Assembly: GCA_037447655.1 (NCBI GenBank)
Contig: JBBHKE010002680.1
Location: 1-64,000 of the forward strand
From: Zygnema cylindricum
Lineage: Eukaryota; Streptophyta; Zygnematophyceae; Zygnematales; Zygnemataceae
Direction of reading: 5' to 3'
Length of the DNA stretch: 64,000 nt
Both the position numbers and the translations under genes were made by a program. Below the pieces are notes generated by a model. The model saw only the letters and a program-made list of their open reading frames with translations. It was not told where the DNA came from and made no database searches. Shown here piece after piece: positions 47,104 to 57,614 of this stretch. Position 1 is the stretch's first letter, and each line of letters starts with the position of its first letter.

Positions 47104-47904
47104 CTAGTCTAATTTTAATTTTTCTTTCAACCCGCATTTTTCCCGACAATATTTTAGTTTAGGAGAGGGCACAGGTTTGGTCATCATGTCAGCCACCATT
47201 TCTTCATCAGGTCTATACACAAGATTTAAAATTTTATTTTCAACTTTTTCTCTTACGAAGCTTAATCTTATGTCCATATGTTTTGCTTTGAAATGGTGTT
47301 TTGGATTGGCTGCAATTGCAATTGCAGCTTGGTTATCGCAAAAGATTTCATGCACTCCCTCCTTCATAAATCCCAGTTCTTGTAACAATGATTTCACCCA
47401 CATTAGTTCTTTTACAGCAGAACAAGACGCCATATACTCAGCCTCCATAGTAGACTGAGCAACCACCTTTTGTTGCTTACTGCTCCAACAGCAAGCACCT
47501 TCCCCCACATACAAAACATATCCAGAAGTGCATCTTCTCATAGGTGCATCCCCATAACTGGCGTCACTCCAAGTGGTGATATCAATGTGCTCCCCTCCCA
47601 AATGCAACCATAATTCTCTGGTTCCAACCAGATATCTCATGACTCTCTTGGCTGCCTCCCAGTCTCTCTTCCTAGGACCATTAAGACTCCTACTGAGTAC
47701 TCCAACTGCTGCCGCTATGTCCGGCCTGGTACAGTTTATAAAATAGATTAAGCTTCCTACGACCTGTCTATAAAGGATAGACTTCATGAACTCTCTCTCC
47801 TCTGGACTCATCTGATCGTCTAAGATCATCACTCCTCCTTCTACAGTCCCATCACTTACTTTTTTCAAGTCCATGGGAGTGGTAACACTGTTAGCATTTT
47901 CCAT
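47104..47904 (-). pseudogene. Copia RNase H and RT end
   Basis: 266 codons up to the stop at 47104. Shows VGSLIYFINCTRPDIAAAVG, the RNase H residues in TTWSDASYGDA, QSTMEAEYMASCSAVKELMW and IFCDNQAAIAIAANPKHHFK, and a C-terminal HMDIRLSFVREKV followed by MMTKPVPSPKLKYC. The TAG at 47905-47907 separates it from RT in the same frame. The catalytic residues look intact. Confidence 0.92.
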
Positions 47905-48594
47905 CTAGAATTTCTCAAGCATATTACCTATTGCTTCCTTCTGAGTAAGTCTGATAATCTTCTTCCCCCTATCTCTCTCCATTTGGATCCCCAAAATATA
48001 TTTTGCCTCCCCTAAATCCTTCATATCAAATCTTCCCCTAAGATCTTTCTTTAGCCTATTGATATTCTCCAAAGACTTACTTAACACAAGCAGATCATCC
48101 ACATAAATTGCAATAAAAATGACACCATTCTCATCTTCAAACATAAAGATAGAATGGTCAGAGCTGATCCCGATGTATCCCGGATCGGTGAGAAACTCAT
48201 CTAGTTTCTTATTCTACTGTCAGGGAGCCTGTTTTAATCCATATAAGGACTTTATGAGCCTGCAGACTTTGCTCTCTTCTCCTTCTTCCACAAACCCCTC
48301 GGGTTGCCTCATAAAAATTTCCTCCTCTAACTCACCATTAAGAAAAGCAGTCGTAATGTCCATCTGGTGTATTTCCATGTCTTCCGCTGCGGCCAGACTG
48401 CGGAGAATCCTTACCGATGGGAACCGAACAACTGGAGCAAAGGTCTCCTCATAGTCAATCCCCCCTTTTTGGGTGAACCCCTTCGCTACCAATCGAGCTT
48501 TATACCTCTCAATTGTATTATCTGGGTTCAGTTTTAGTTTATATACCCATTTACATGCAATAGGTTTTCTGTCTGGAGGGCAATCCGCTAGTTC
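47905..48594 (-). pseudogene. Copia reverse transcriptase
   Basis: NPDNTIERYKARLVAKGFTQ, GIDYEETFAPVVRFPSVR, DITTAFLNGELEEEIFMRQP and [14 protein letters not shown] precede TGA (48220-48222) and TAG (48214-48216), which lie where Copia RTs normally have Arg and Trp. The active site IYVDDLLVLSK (about 48080-48112) and DMKDLGEAKYILGIQMERDR follow in frame. Confidence 0.92.
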
Positions 48595-50652
48595 CTAAGT
48601 ATTTGCTTCCATGATAGAAGCCATCTCATCAATTATGGCTCTAATCCATCTTTCTTTCTCTGGAATATTCACTGCCTCTAAGTAAGACTGAGGCTCATCT
48701 GGGTGAGATAGCTTAGTTACCTTATGGGCAGCTTGTTTTTCCTGTATCCTTTTGCTGTTCCTCCTTCCTCCCTCAAACTCCAAAGCAAGAATGGATGGAA
48801 GTCTTAGATTTCTTCTCACTGTCTCATCGGCTCCCCTGTCCATGAAAACCGGTTTTTGTCCCGCTTCTTCTATCTCCTCGAAGTCCATATGAGTATGTGA
48901 GGTTTCTGGTGAGTCTCTTGTATCTTCGATCTCCCCTGAATATGTTATCACGGTTTCACTCATGTCCCTTTCGGGAACTACCAAATTCTCATCACTTTCG
49001 GACTCAAATCAGATCCTTATCTTCTTTGTATATTTGAAGGGGTCAAATGACTTCCCTTCATCCATGACAACTAAGTGTTTGACCAGAATGATATCTTTCT
49101 TTGCTAAGTCATAGACTCTATATCCCTTAACATCCTCATCATATCCCACAAAGTATCCAGGTTTTCCCTTAGCATCTAGTTTCCAGTTTTTCCTATCCGT
49201 GTCAAGATTGTAAACTTGGCTACCAAATACTTTAAGGTGTGAGATATCTGGTTTCCTTCCAACCCTTCTCTCATAAGGTGTCACTCCCTTTACAGCTGAG
49301 GTATGGACTCTATTCTTTATGTAGTTGGCACAGTTCATTGCTTCTGCCCAAAATCTCTTTCCTATTTTCTTGTGTGCCAACATACTACGCACACTATCTC
49401 CTAGTGTTCGATTCAACCTCTCAGCTACCCCATTTTGTTCCGGGTTATGTGGTACAGTTTTTTGGTGCTGCACTCCCTCATCTCTCAGATATTCCTCAAA
49501 CTCGTTAGAGGTATATTCCCCCCCATTATCACTCCTTATCCTCTTAATGGGGGTATCATGCAACTTCTCACTCCAAGCTTTATATTCTTTGAAGTAAGTT
49601 GATGCTTCAGACTTTGTTTTCAAAAAGTAGACTCTAGAGTATCTAGAGGAATCATCAGTTATTGTCATCATGAACCTCTTTCCTCCAACCGAAGGTACTT
49701 TTGCAGGTCCCCAAATATCTGTGTGGACCAAATCTAACACTTTCTCACCTCTATATGTGGCGGCTTTGGGAAAGGGAAGTCTGTGAGCCTTACCTTGAGC
49801 ACAACCACTACAATCATCCATCATTTCATTATCCTCAAACTGAATGCCATCTACTACCCCAAGCTTTTTCATTTCCCTCAACCTATCAAAATGCACATGC
49901 CCCAACCGCTTATGCCAAATCATCACCTTAGGAACACCAACATAGTAAGCATTCTTGTTTTCATTACTCAGGTTAAGCCTAAACATTCCTTGGCTACCCT
50001 TATCTTCTGTGAAGTAAACTCCATTCTCATACTTAACTGTAAAGACTCCCTTTCTAGTGAAAGTATCAAACTCTTTGTCATCTAATACAGACATAGAGAC
50101 AAGATTTTTACTCAGCTGAGGAATGTAAAGTAAATCTGAGAATGTAAGTATAGATGTCTTACCCTCCACTAAGACTTTCAGATCTACTGATCCCACTAGA
50201 TCTGTAGTAACCACTCTCCCATCCCCATACTCTATCTCTACAGTAGGAATCTTTCTTAGCTTAGTGAAGAGTTCTTTATCACGACACATATGCATGGATG
50301 CACCTGAGTCGATGATCCATCCTTCCTGTGGAGCTTCCCGAATTGCTCCAAGGGCACACTTCTGCCTCCGAAGGATCTCCTTCTCCTCCAGACTCTCGTG
50401 AAGAAGAAGCTCCCCATCCTCCTCAGAGGACTCATCCTCGGTTTTTCCTGACACTTTTGTTACCACAAGAGCCTTTTTCTTCCCTCCGGAAGAACCTCCT
50501 CCACGGTTCTCTTGGAGCCTCAGCTCTGATAGCTTGACACAATCTGCAATAAAGTGTCCCGGCTTTTTGCAATAATGACAAAGACCCTTTCCGGGCCTCT
50601 TTCCCCCAGAATGATCTCTTTCCTCTCTATAAGGTTTCTTCGGGTCCTTCCC
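48595..50652 (-). pseudogene. Copia protease and integrase
   Basis: One frame with a TGA at 49009. Gag tail carries CHYCKKPGHFIADC (50580-50539). Protease WIIDSGASMHMC; pre-integrase WHKRLGHVHFDRLREM and CSGCAQGKAHRLPFPK. Integrase D-D-E appears in HTDIWGP, RSDNGGEYTS and NPEQNGVAERLNRTL. The C-terminus shows VGRKPDISHLKVFGSQ and GYFVGYDED. After the TGA, 48984-48595 is the acidic linker to RT (SYLEAVNIPEKERWIRAI), ending at TAG 48595-48597. Confidence 0.92.
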
Positions 50653-51453
50653 CTATCGGTCCCCTCCTGCTGCTAGAGCTTGAATGCTCTTTCCTCCTCT
50701 CCTAATCTCCATTGTGTTTTCTTGCACAAGTATCATCCTGACTACTGTGTTCCATTTCCATGAACTATCAGGCATTCCCTGTACTCGGTACACAATGTTT
50801 TTGAACTCATCTGGTAATTTCATGATAAGGGTGTTAACTTTCATTTTCATTGTACCTGTCCACCCGGCACTTTCCATTTCCATATACAAACATGAAAGAT
50901 CATTACAGTAATCTAACATCTTTCCTCCTTTGTAAGTGTAACTCAATAGCTTTTGCTTAGCCAACTGGAGCTCCTGAATAGTTTCAGCTCTATAAATCTC
51001 CACTAAACTCTCCCACAACTCCTCGGCCTTGTAAATGTGAAGATGAGGAGTGGCCAAACCTTGAGTGAGGTGCCTGAGAATGAAGTTCTTGGCAGCCATG
51101 TTTACATCCTCCCACATTTGAGTATCGTTCTCCACGGTCTTCACGGTCAGCTCTCCCGATACTGTGGCAATAGGAGTGAGGAGTGTCTCCTTCCCTTTCC
51201 CCTTTTCGGACACACTACTGTCCCTATCATCTGCCTCCTCCGCTGAGGCAGCCGTTGTTGCAGAAAACCTTACTCCCCCAAATCCTGGTGGAGTTCCCGA
51301 AGGTGGACGTTTCACTTGTCCACTGACGATACCCCAGTATCGTTTTTCACACAAAGCTCCTATCATCATGGCTTCCCAATAGATGAACCCAGATCCATTG
51401 AAGGTGAGCACCCTAGAGGGTTAGCCGATAACCTGCAATTCTGTGTCCTCCAT
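50653..51453 (-). pseudogene. Copia gag
   Basis: Begins MEDTELQV at 51453, inside the LTR, with a TAA at 51421-51423. From 51411: FNGSGFIYWEAMMIGALC, WGIVSGQVKRPPSG, then the UBN2-type capsid core (ILRHLTQGLATPHLHIYKAE, AKQKLLSYTYKGGKMLDYCN, LIMKLPDEFKNIVYRVQG). Ends at TAG 50653-50655, where a related copy (54.4 kb) has Trp. The zinc knuckle lies downstream of that stop. Confidence 0.9.
51422..51433 (-). other. Primer-binding site (diverged) of full-length Copia
   Basis: The complement starts GGTTATCGGC directly after the LTR terminus CAGAATTGCA. It is GGTTATGGGCCCA with a few changes, so complementarity to the initiator tRNA-Met anticodon arm is weakened in this copy. Confidence 0.6.
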
Positions 51454-52478
51454 TGGACTACAAAATACCGGAAGCCTCTAGATAGTATTTAACTAACCCA
51501 CTTTAAGCCACGACCACTTCTGCCCAAGAAGGCAAACTGACAATTTGACTGCACCCCTGTGCAGCGTGGACTCCTTTGAGTCCGTAGCAAAAAGAATCAT
51601 TGATAACAGCCAACCAGCCGATAAGTTATAGGGTGGAAAAGATGCCAATGTATACAAACTCTCATAGAGAGAGGACTATCTACCTAAATTTTCCTAAGTC
51701 CTAGTTTTTCCTAATTCCCTCTCACAGCTCCTATCTACTGCCTGTACGAACCAATCACAAAACTGTATAGTACTAGAAAGTACTACTGCCGATGTACTTT
51801 CTGTACGGCCTCTGTACGACAAGGCCATTAAGTGGACGCGTGTCCACTTTTCACTCGTCCGTACGTTCCTCGGAATTCCCGCGACCGAATGATGTCTTCC
51901 CACGTGGCGCCGGGTCATGCCACGTCACTAAATGCCAAAGTGACCACTCCGGGATTTCGGCGATGATGTGCGCCGTTGGATTTTATGCGAAACGCAATCT
52001 TGGCCGTAATAAATACTTGCGCGACATTTGTTCCGATGTAGAAATAAAATGCGTGGTATCCGTTTTGATTTAGCGTCGTACGACGTACTTTATATAACTG
52101 AATCTATGTAGGCCGTAAACAGTTCTAGTTAAATGAATTTTATCCACTTGAACTAAATATATATCTATCACATACCATAGCACTTAGCATTGGTCCTAGT
52201 CTATGAGGATAAAGCTGACCGCTACCGGTCAACTTGACGAACCACAGGTACCGCGATCAATTCTCTGGTCCGTCAAGTATATTTATAGTAACCTACTAAA
52301 AATAGCTGTCTGTTGAACTAAGGCAGCCATGGATCAACCTCTCTCTCTTTCCTTCAGTGACTACAACAAGTATGGGGGCTAGAGAGCGGAGGTGGAGGAG
52401 GCTGTCCGTCCTTTTCTTTTCCTTTATAAAAACACATTTAAACCTAGAAAATACTCTAGAAATCTATAGATTTCAACA
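51434..52478 (-). repeat. 5' LTR of the full-length Copia
   Basis: 1045 bp, near-identical to 46044-47090 (differences noted near 51600, 51646, 51913, 52286 and 52380-52430). Hairpin at 52233-52277. The LTR 3' end includes the gag ATG and about 20 bp of coding sequence. Confidence 0.95.
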
Positions 52479-52483
52479 CCTAT

Positions 52484-52728
52484 CACGGCACTTATGCATG
52501 GATGCACTTGAATGGATAATCCATCCTGTCACGCCACTTATGAATGGATGCACTTGAATCGATAATCCATCCTTCTTCTGGAACTTCCCGAATGGCTCCA
52601 AGAGCACACTTTTGTTTTTTGAGGAATCTCCTTCTCCTCCAAATTCACATCAAGAAAAAGCTCCCCATCCTCCTCCACACAAAACTTGTCCTCCTTGGTC
52701 TCTCCTTTCACTCGTGTGACCACAAGTG
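52484..52728 (-). pseudogene. Older Copia continued: protease start and gag end
   Basis: Resumes the element at 45155-46038 across the nested insertion. Repeats ACTTATG(C/A)ATGGATGCAC twice (also at 45856-45925). Contains the reverse of the KALVVTRVKGETKED and EEKEIPQK linker. It is cut at 52728 by the insertion at 52734. Confidence 0.75.
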
Positions 52729-52733
52729 CCTTT

Positions 52734-54223
52734 TGTTGTTTTTAGGAAGATTCAGTTTCGTACATTCGTATGCGTATTTGTGTGCGCACGTAATTATTGG
52801 AATTACTGTGGAGGCTTGAACATATTTGAGGATTGGGGGAGTAAGTGTACGAGCGAAATTAAAGCGACGTAAGGAACAAATTGAGTGGCGCGGAATGGGC
52901 TAGGAAATGGACGACGGATCGCGAAGCGATCCGACGATGATTTAAAATATTCGAAGTATTTGAAAAATGTACGCTGGCCGGAACATAGAATCTTCTTTGG
53001 ACAGGTGTACTTTATTTGCGACAAGCTCATTTATTGCAACCGACGCAAAGTTAGTACGGAAAATATTTAGAAGGTACGGTTTATTTTTGATAAGTGGAAC
53101 GTCAATTCACCACGCGACGTCGTGGGATATTTGACGACTCGCGTGGATTTTTGTTTGGTATTTTTTTTGACCACGCGGCACGACATCAACGGTGCCAAAT
53201 AAGAGTTACGGACGGCGGGCAAAGGCCGCCGCTATTTATCAAGAGTGGGGACGCGAAATCGCGTCAATCACACGATATTTATTTTTGGACGTTCCGGATT
53301 GTTTGACAAAAATTGAGGAGTTTCGTTGAGTGACTTTGCATGAGTCAGCATACGATTTTGTGAGATTTTGTGTACCTGTAAATATTTGGAACAACATTGG
53401 TTTGTTATATGTGTATTAATAAATTAGAGTTGATTATGATGTTTATATTTATGTGGTCAATTAGGGTTTCGACAGTTTAATTTGTGTGTCGCATTTGCAG
53501 ACAAGTGTACGCTTACGATTGCTTGACTTTCAGGTGTACGCTTACGATTTGTTTATTGTTAATAATAGGTTATCATGATTTAATACAACTTAGTGGAAGC
53601 TACGCTGGATACTTTGACAGTTAGAGATTTGTTGACAGTTCACAAGTGTATATATAGCAATGAGCTTTGTTAGGAATAATATCATCAATGCTGGTTAGAA
53701 AAGTAGGGACCAAAGATGTAGTATTTTGGGGTTGTCGATTAGGTCATGCACTTTGAATTATATAATGATTATTTGATTATACTTTTGTTTATGTGTGATA
53801 CATTCGTCTGTTATTCTTTATTTATGTTATTTTATATATGTTTGATATGCATTGTTTATGCATTTGTCCTAGGGTTTGTTTATGTTGATTATTCCATCAA
53901 ACCTTAGATGTTATCCTAAGGTTTGTTTATGTTGATTACTCCATCAAACCTTAGTTGTGTTTGTTATGTCATGCATTGTCTTAGGGTTTGTTATGATGAT
54001 GGAGATATATTAAGCTTCTATTCCATGAAACCCTAGATGATTTCATGCGTCTGTGTACGCATGCTTGCTTCGTCTGTGTGCGGATGAATAATTGCATCTG
54101 TGTATGCATGTATGTTAAATGGAGGATGCATTTCAAATGATTGTTCATTGGCTTAGCTTCGCTTAGCTTTTTGCATGATAGTTTGGGTGGCTTCTACGGT
54201 CTATTTTAGACCAAAGAACAACA
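52734..54223. mobile_element. 1.49-kb insertion with TGTTGTT/AACAACA ends and TSD CCTTT
   Basis: Starts TGTTGTTTTTAGG, ends AAAGAACAACA, flanked by CCTTT (52729-52733 and 54224-54228). It splits gag codons of the older Copia. TG...CA ends and a 5-bp duplication fit a solo LTR of another family; short inverted ends alone do not exclude another element type. No coding potential recognised. Holds a tandem repeat at about 53870-53990. Confidence 0.8.
53868..53990. repeat. Tandem and inverted GGTTTGTTTATGTTGATTA repeats
   Basis: Two units of about 48 bp (CCTA(G/A)GGTTTGTTTATG, then TTGATTA(T/C)TCCATC, AAACCTTAG), with a partial third. CTAAGGTTTG and CAAACCTTAG within and between units can pair to form hairpins. 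Confidence 0.75.
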
Positions 54224-54228
54224 CCTTT

Positions 54229-55184
54229 TTCTTCCCTCTGTAAGAACCCCCTCCACGGTTTCTTGGAGCCTCAGCTATGAGAGCTTGATGCAATCAGCTA
54301 TGACGTGTCCTGGCTATTTGCAAAAATGGCAAAGACCCTTTGCAGGCCTTAGTTCTCTAAATTTATCCCATTTGAAGATGTTGTATGGCTTCTTCGGAGC
54401 CTTCCTCCACCGGTCTGTTTTGACAACTAGAGCTTGAACACTCTTTCCTCCTCTGAGGATCTCGATGGTGTTCTCCTGCATGAGTATCATTCGGACCACG
54501 GTGTTCCACTTCCAAGAATTATCATCCATATTTTGCACTCGATTATGTTCTCATAATCCTCAGGCAGCTTCATGATGAGAGTGTTTACTTTCATCTTAAT
54601 TGTTTTTGTCCATCCGGCACTCTCCATCTCCATATGAAGGCAAGAGAGATCATTACAGTAATCTAACATATTCCCTCCTTTGTAAGTATAACTCCCCATC
54701 CTTTGCTCCACCAGCTGGAGCTCCTAAATGGTACCAGCTCTATAGATATCCACTAACGTCATCCACAACTCCTCGGCCTTGAAGATGTGAAGATGAGAGG
54801 TCGCCAAAGCTTGGATGAGGTGCCTCAGAATGAAATGCCTGACATTCATGTTGGTGTACTCCCACATTTGAATATCGTTTTCCCCGGTCTTTAAGATCAC
54901 CACTCCCGGTGTCGTGGCAATAGGAGTAAGAGGTGTCTCCTTTCCTTTCCCCTTTCCAGACACACTGCTCTCCCCATCGTCTGTCTTCTCCGTTGGAGCA
55001 GATGCTGCTGCAAAAAAACCTCAATCAATCAAACCCTGGTGGAGTCCCCTGAGATGGTCGTTTCACTCGTCCATTGACGATACCCCAATATCGTTTTTCA
55101 TACAATGCCCTTGTCATCATGGCTTCCTAGTAAATGAACCCAGAACCGTTGAATATGTGCACCCTAGGGGGTGGGCCCATAACG
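54229..55184 (-). pseudogene. Older Copia gag
   Basis: GKGKETPLTPIATTPGVVIL, ILRHLIQALATSHLHIFKAE, YTYKGGNMLDYCNDLSCLHM and VRMILMQENTIEILRGGKS match the gag at 50653-51411; a frameshift lies near 54530. KTDRWRKAPKKPYN supplies the Trp seen as a stop in the nested element. PBS GTTATGGGCCCA is at 55172-55183 (complement). Its LTR starts at 55185. Confidence 0.85.
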
Positions 55185-55563
55185 TGCAATTCTGTGGCCC
55201 TTGATTAGACTGCAAAATTAAGGAATCCTCTAGGTAGTTTTTCACTGAGTCACTTTTAACTAGAATAGCTGCTACCCAAGTAGGCAAATAGGAAATCTGA
55301 CTGCATTCTTGTGCAGTTTGGACTCCCTTGAGTCCATAGCAAAAAGAATCAGTGAAAACACCCAACCAGGCAATTAGTTTTTAAGTGGCAAAGATGCCAA
55401 TATTTATACATGCTTGTTGGGATAGAGGCGGCTACTTCCTCAATCCTCTAAGTCCCAAACTGCTGGCACAACCCCTATCTACTGATGTACGAACCAATCA
55501 AAAGACAAAACAGTACAGAAATGAACTATGGTCGATGTATTTTTTGTACGGCATGTGTACGAT
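55185..55563 (-). repeat. Older Copia 5' LTR, truncated
   Basis: TGCAATTCTGTGGCCCTTG through CAGTTTGGACTCCCTTGAGTCC, CCAATCAAAAGAC and GTACGGCATGTGTACG parallels the LTR at 51434. It is cut at 55563, where an integrase fragment begins. Confidence 0.8.
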
Positions 55564-55565
55564 CT

Positions 55566-56000
55566 CAAGTATTCCTCAAACTCGTTAGAGGTGTACTATC
55601 CCCCATTATCACTCCTTATTTGCTTAATGGGGGTTACGTGCAACTTCTCACTCTAGGCTTGGTATTCTTTGAAGTACATTCGTGTTTCAGACTTTGTTTT
55701 TAGAAAGTATACCCTAAAATGTATGGACCAATCATCAGTAATTATTAGTATATACCTCTTTCCCCCAACCAAAGGAACTCTTGCTGGACCCTAGATATCT
55801 GTGTGGACCGGATCTAGTACTTTATCACCACTATACTTGGCAGTTTTGGGAAAGGGGATTCTTTGAGCCTTACCTTTGGCACTGCCACAACAATCATCTA
55901 TCATATCATTATCCCCAAGCTTAATGCATTCTACAACACCCTGATGTTCTATGACTACCGGTATAGGTGGAGCTGCAGCAGTAGTGGTAGATGTAGGCAT
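55566..56000 (-). pseudogene. Copia fragment: gag start fused to integrase N-terminus
   Basis: From 56000 the minus strand reads MPTSTTTAAAPPIPVVIEHQ, then directly GVVECIKLGDNDMIDDC and GKAQRIPFPKTAKYSGDKVL. An N-terminus resembling a gag start is joined to the pre-integrase region, with the rest of gag and protease deleted. Integrase continues to 55566 with several stops. Confidence 0.65.
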
Positions 56001-56910
56001 AACTTAAACAGAAGCTGACCAAGAAACCAATCAAACACCGATGTTTCACTCACTATGAAACCTGATCCACAATTACAATTTACAGCAAATTCAACATAGA
56101 ATATCACCAGCATACACAATGTCAATTCCCAAAATTACAGCACAATTGAACCACTAAACCATAAGTTATGACATCTGCAAGTTTCACAAAAATTGCATTA
56201 AGATTTGCATTATCTCAAAACTGGTTAACAAATTATTTCTATGTCGTAAACTTTTGTACACTGATTGTCTATCTACTAATCCATTTGACCAATCAGATTC
56301 TAATATCTGAATAGTCGTACTGTATTATAGTACGATAGAGTACCTAATGTACTTCCAAAAAATCCCGTTTGCTACTAACCTCAATCAAGCAGTGTCACAC
56401 TAAATTTAAATTCAGTAAACTCCAAAAACCGTTTGTTTAGGTTTTCTTCATTTGGCGACGTACACACAATGTTGCTGCTTAGTCACCTGTAGTCAAATAA
56501 GTCCAACTGGCTGTGGTTAATCTTCTACGAATATTTGGAGTGCTTATAAAGTACTTCGTCACCTGTGGTCCACACTTAAATCGTCACCGTTATTTTAGTT
56601 AAAATCGACGTCCTGTATTTATTCTTCACACTTGTTTTCCCAGATGTCCGGTATTCATTTTCGTCCGTCCGATGCGCCGGTTTGACTTCGTTCGATGTGT
56701 TACATGTGTTAAGATTCATTCCGCCTTTTCTGTATTGTCCCTCATACTGACGCGTGTCTATCAGACCGTACACTACACTCCAGAGTTACTCATCCACTGT
56801 CACACTATACAAGGTAAGTATTACAACTTCAAAGACACAAAAATATTCTAAGTTATAAACCTCCCCTCACAGCTCTATCTACTGAGGATAAAGCTTTGAA
56901 TCCAACACCC
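56001..56910 (-). repeat. Probable Copia LTR of another subfamily
   Basis: It lies between the gag-like start at 56000 and RNase H starting below 57551. It ends GAATCCAACA at 56910, the same style of terminus as other Copia LTRs here, and has CCAATCAGATTC and paired TAGTACGATAGAGTACC words. Its partner was not identified with confidence. Confidence 0.45.
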
Positions 56911-56939
56911 CCCTAAAGGTTTAGACTCAGCGATTCACT

Positions 56940-57551
56940 CAGACCAATAGCTTGTCTACAGAACTGTAATTAAGGTGCTGGCAGAGCTTTCGTAAGCATG
57001 TGTGCAACCATGTTTTCATCAGGCAAATAACACATTTTTATGACTTTAGCATGCACCTTCTCTGTGACAAAATGAAGTCTGACATCCATGTGCTTACTTT
57101 TGAAATTGTGGCTAGGATTGGAGGCCATTGCAATTGCTGCCTGGTTCTCACACCAGATCACCTGAGAACCAGTTTGCATGTATCCCAATTCCTGTAAAAG
57201 TGCCTTCACCCATTGGAGTTCCTTGAGGGCAGAGCTTGCTGCCATATATTCTGATTCCATTGTTGACTGAGCTGTGACTTTTTGAAGTTTGCTGCTCCAA
57301 CAACAAGTTCCATTTCCAATCTGCAAAACAAAACCTGTAGTAGATTTTCTGCTAGGCATGTCACCATAGCCAGCATCGCTCCAAGTTTGGAGTTTTACTT
57401 CTCCTCCTCCAAGGACAAGCTTCAGATTTCGGGTTCCTGCGAGGTATCTCAGAACTCTCTTTGCAGCCTCCCAGTCTGCCTTTCTCGGATTCTGCAGACT
57501 TCTACTTAAAGAGCCAACAGCAACTGCAATATCAAGTCTCGTGCAGTTCAT
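56940..57551 (-). pseudogene. Copia II RNase H
   Basis: QNPRKADWEAAKRVLRYLAG, QTWSDAGYGDMPSRKSTTGF, GNGTCCWSSKLQK, TAQSTMESEYMAASSALKEL and VIWCENQAAIAMASNPSHNF. The usual Asp before NQAA is Glu here. Ends MLTKALPAP, then TAA. About 70% like the first Copia, so a distinct family. Confidence 0.88.
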
Positions 57552-57614
57552 AAAATAGATGAGGCTACCTACAACTTGCCTGTATGGTTTTGATGCTATA
57601 AAGTCCCCCTCCCC

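Larger units (their letters stand above)
46044..52478 (-). mobile_element. Full-length Ty1/Copia retrotransposon
   Basis: Total 6435 bp: LTRs 46044-47090 and 51434-52478, flanked by CCTAT (46039-46043 and 52479-52483). The LTRs differ at about ten positions by eye over 1.05 kb, so insertion is recent. The 1,450-codon polyprotein (51453 down to 47104) keeps a single frame with seven in-frame stops and no frameshift. Domain order gag, CCHC, protease, integrase, RT, RNase H is that of Copia. It sits inside an older member of its own family. Confidence 0.95.

Noticed and set aside
46044-52478. Stop-codon reassignment (TAG or TGA read as sense) to explain the in-frame stops
   Set aside because: Both host genes end in ordinary stops (TAG at 1264, TAA at 16584), and the stops hit sites where other copies have different sense codons; mutation is simpler.
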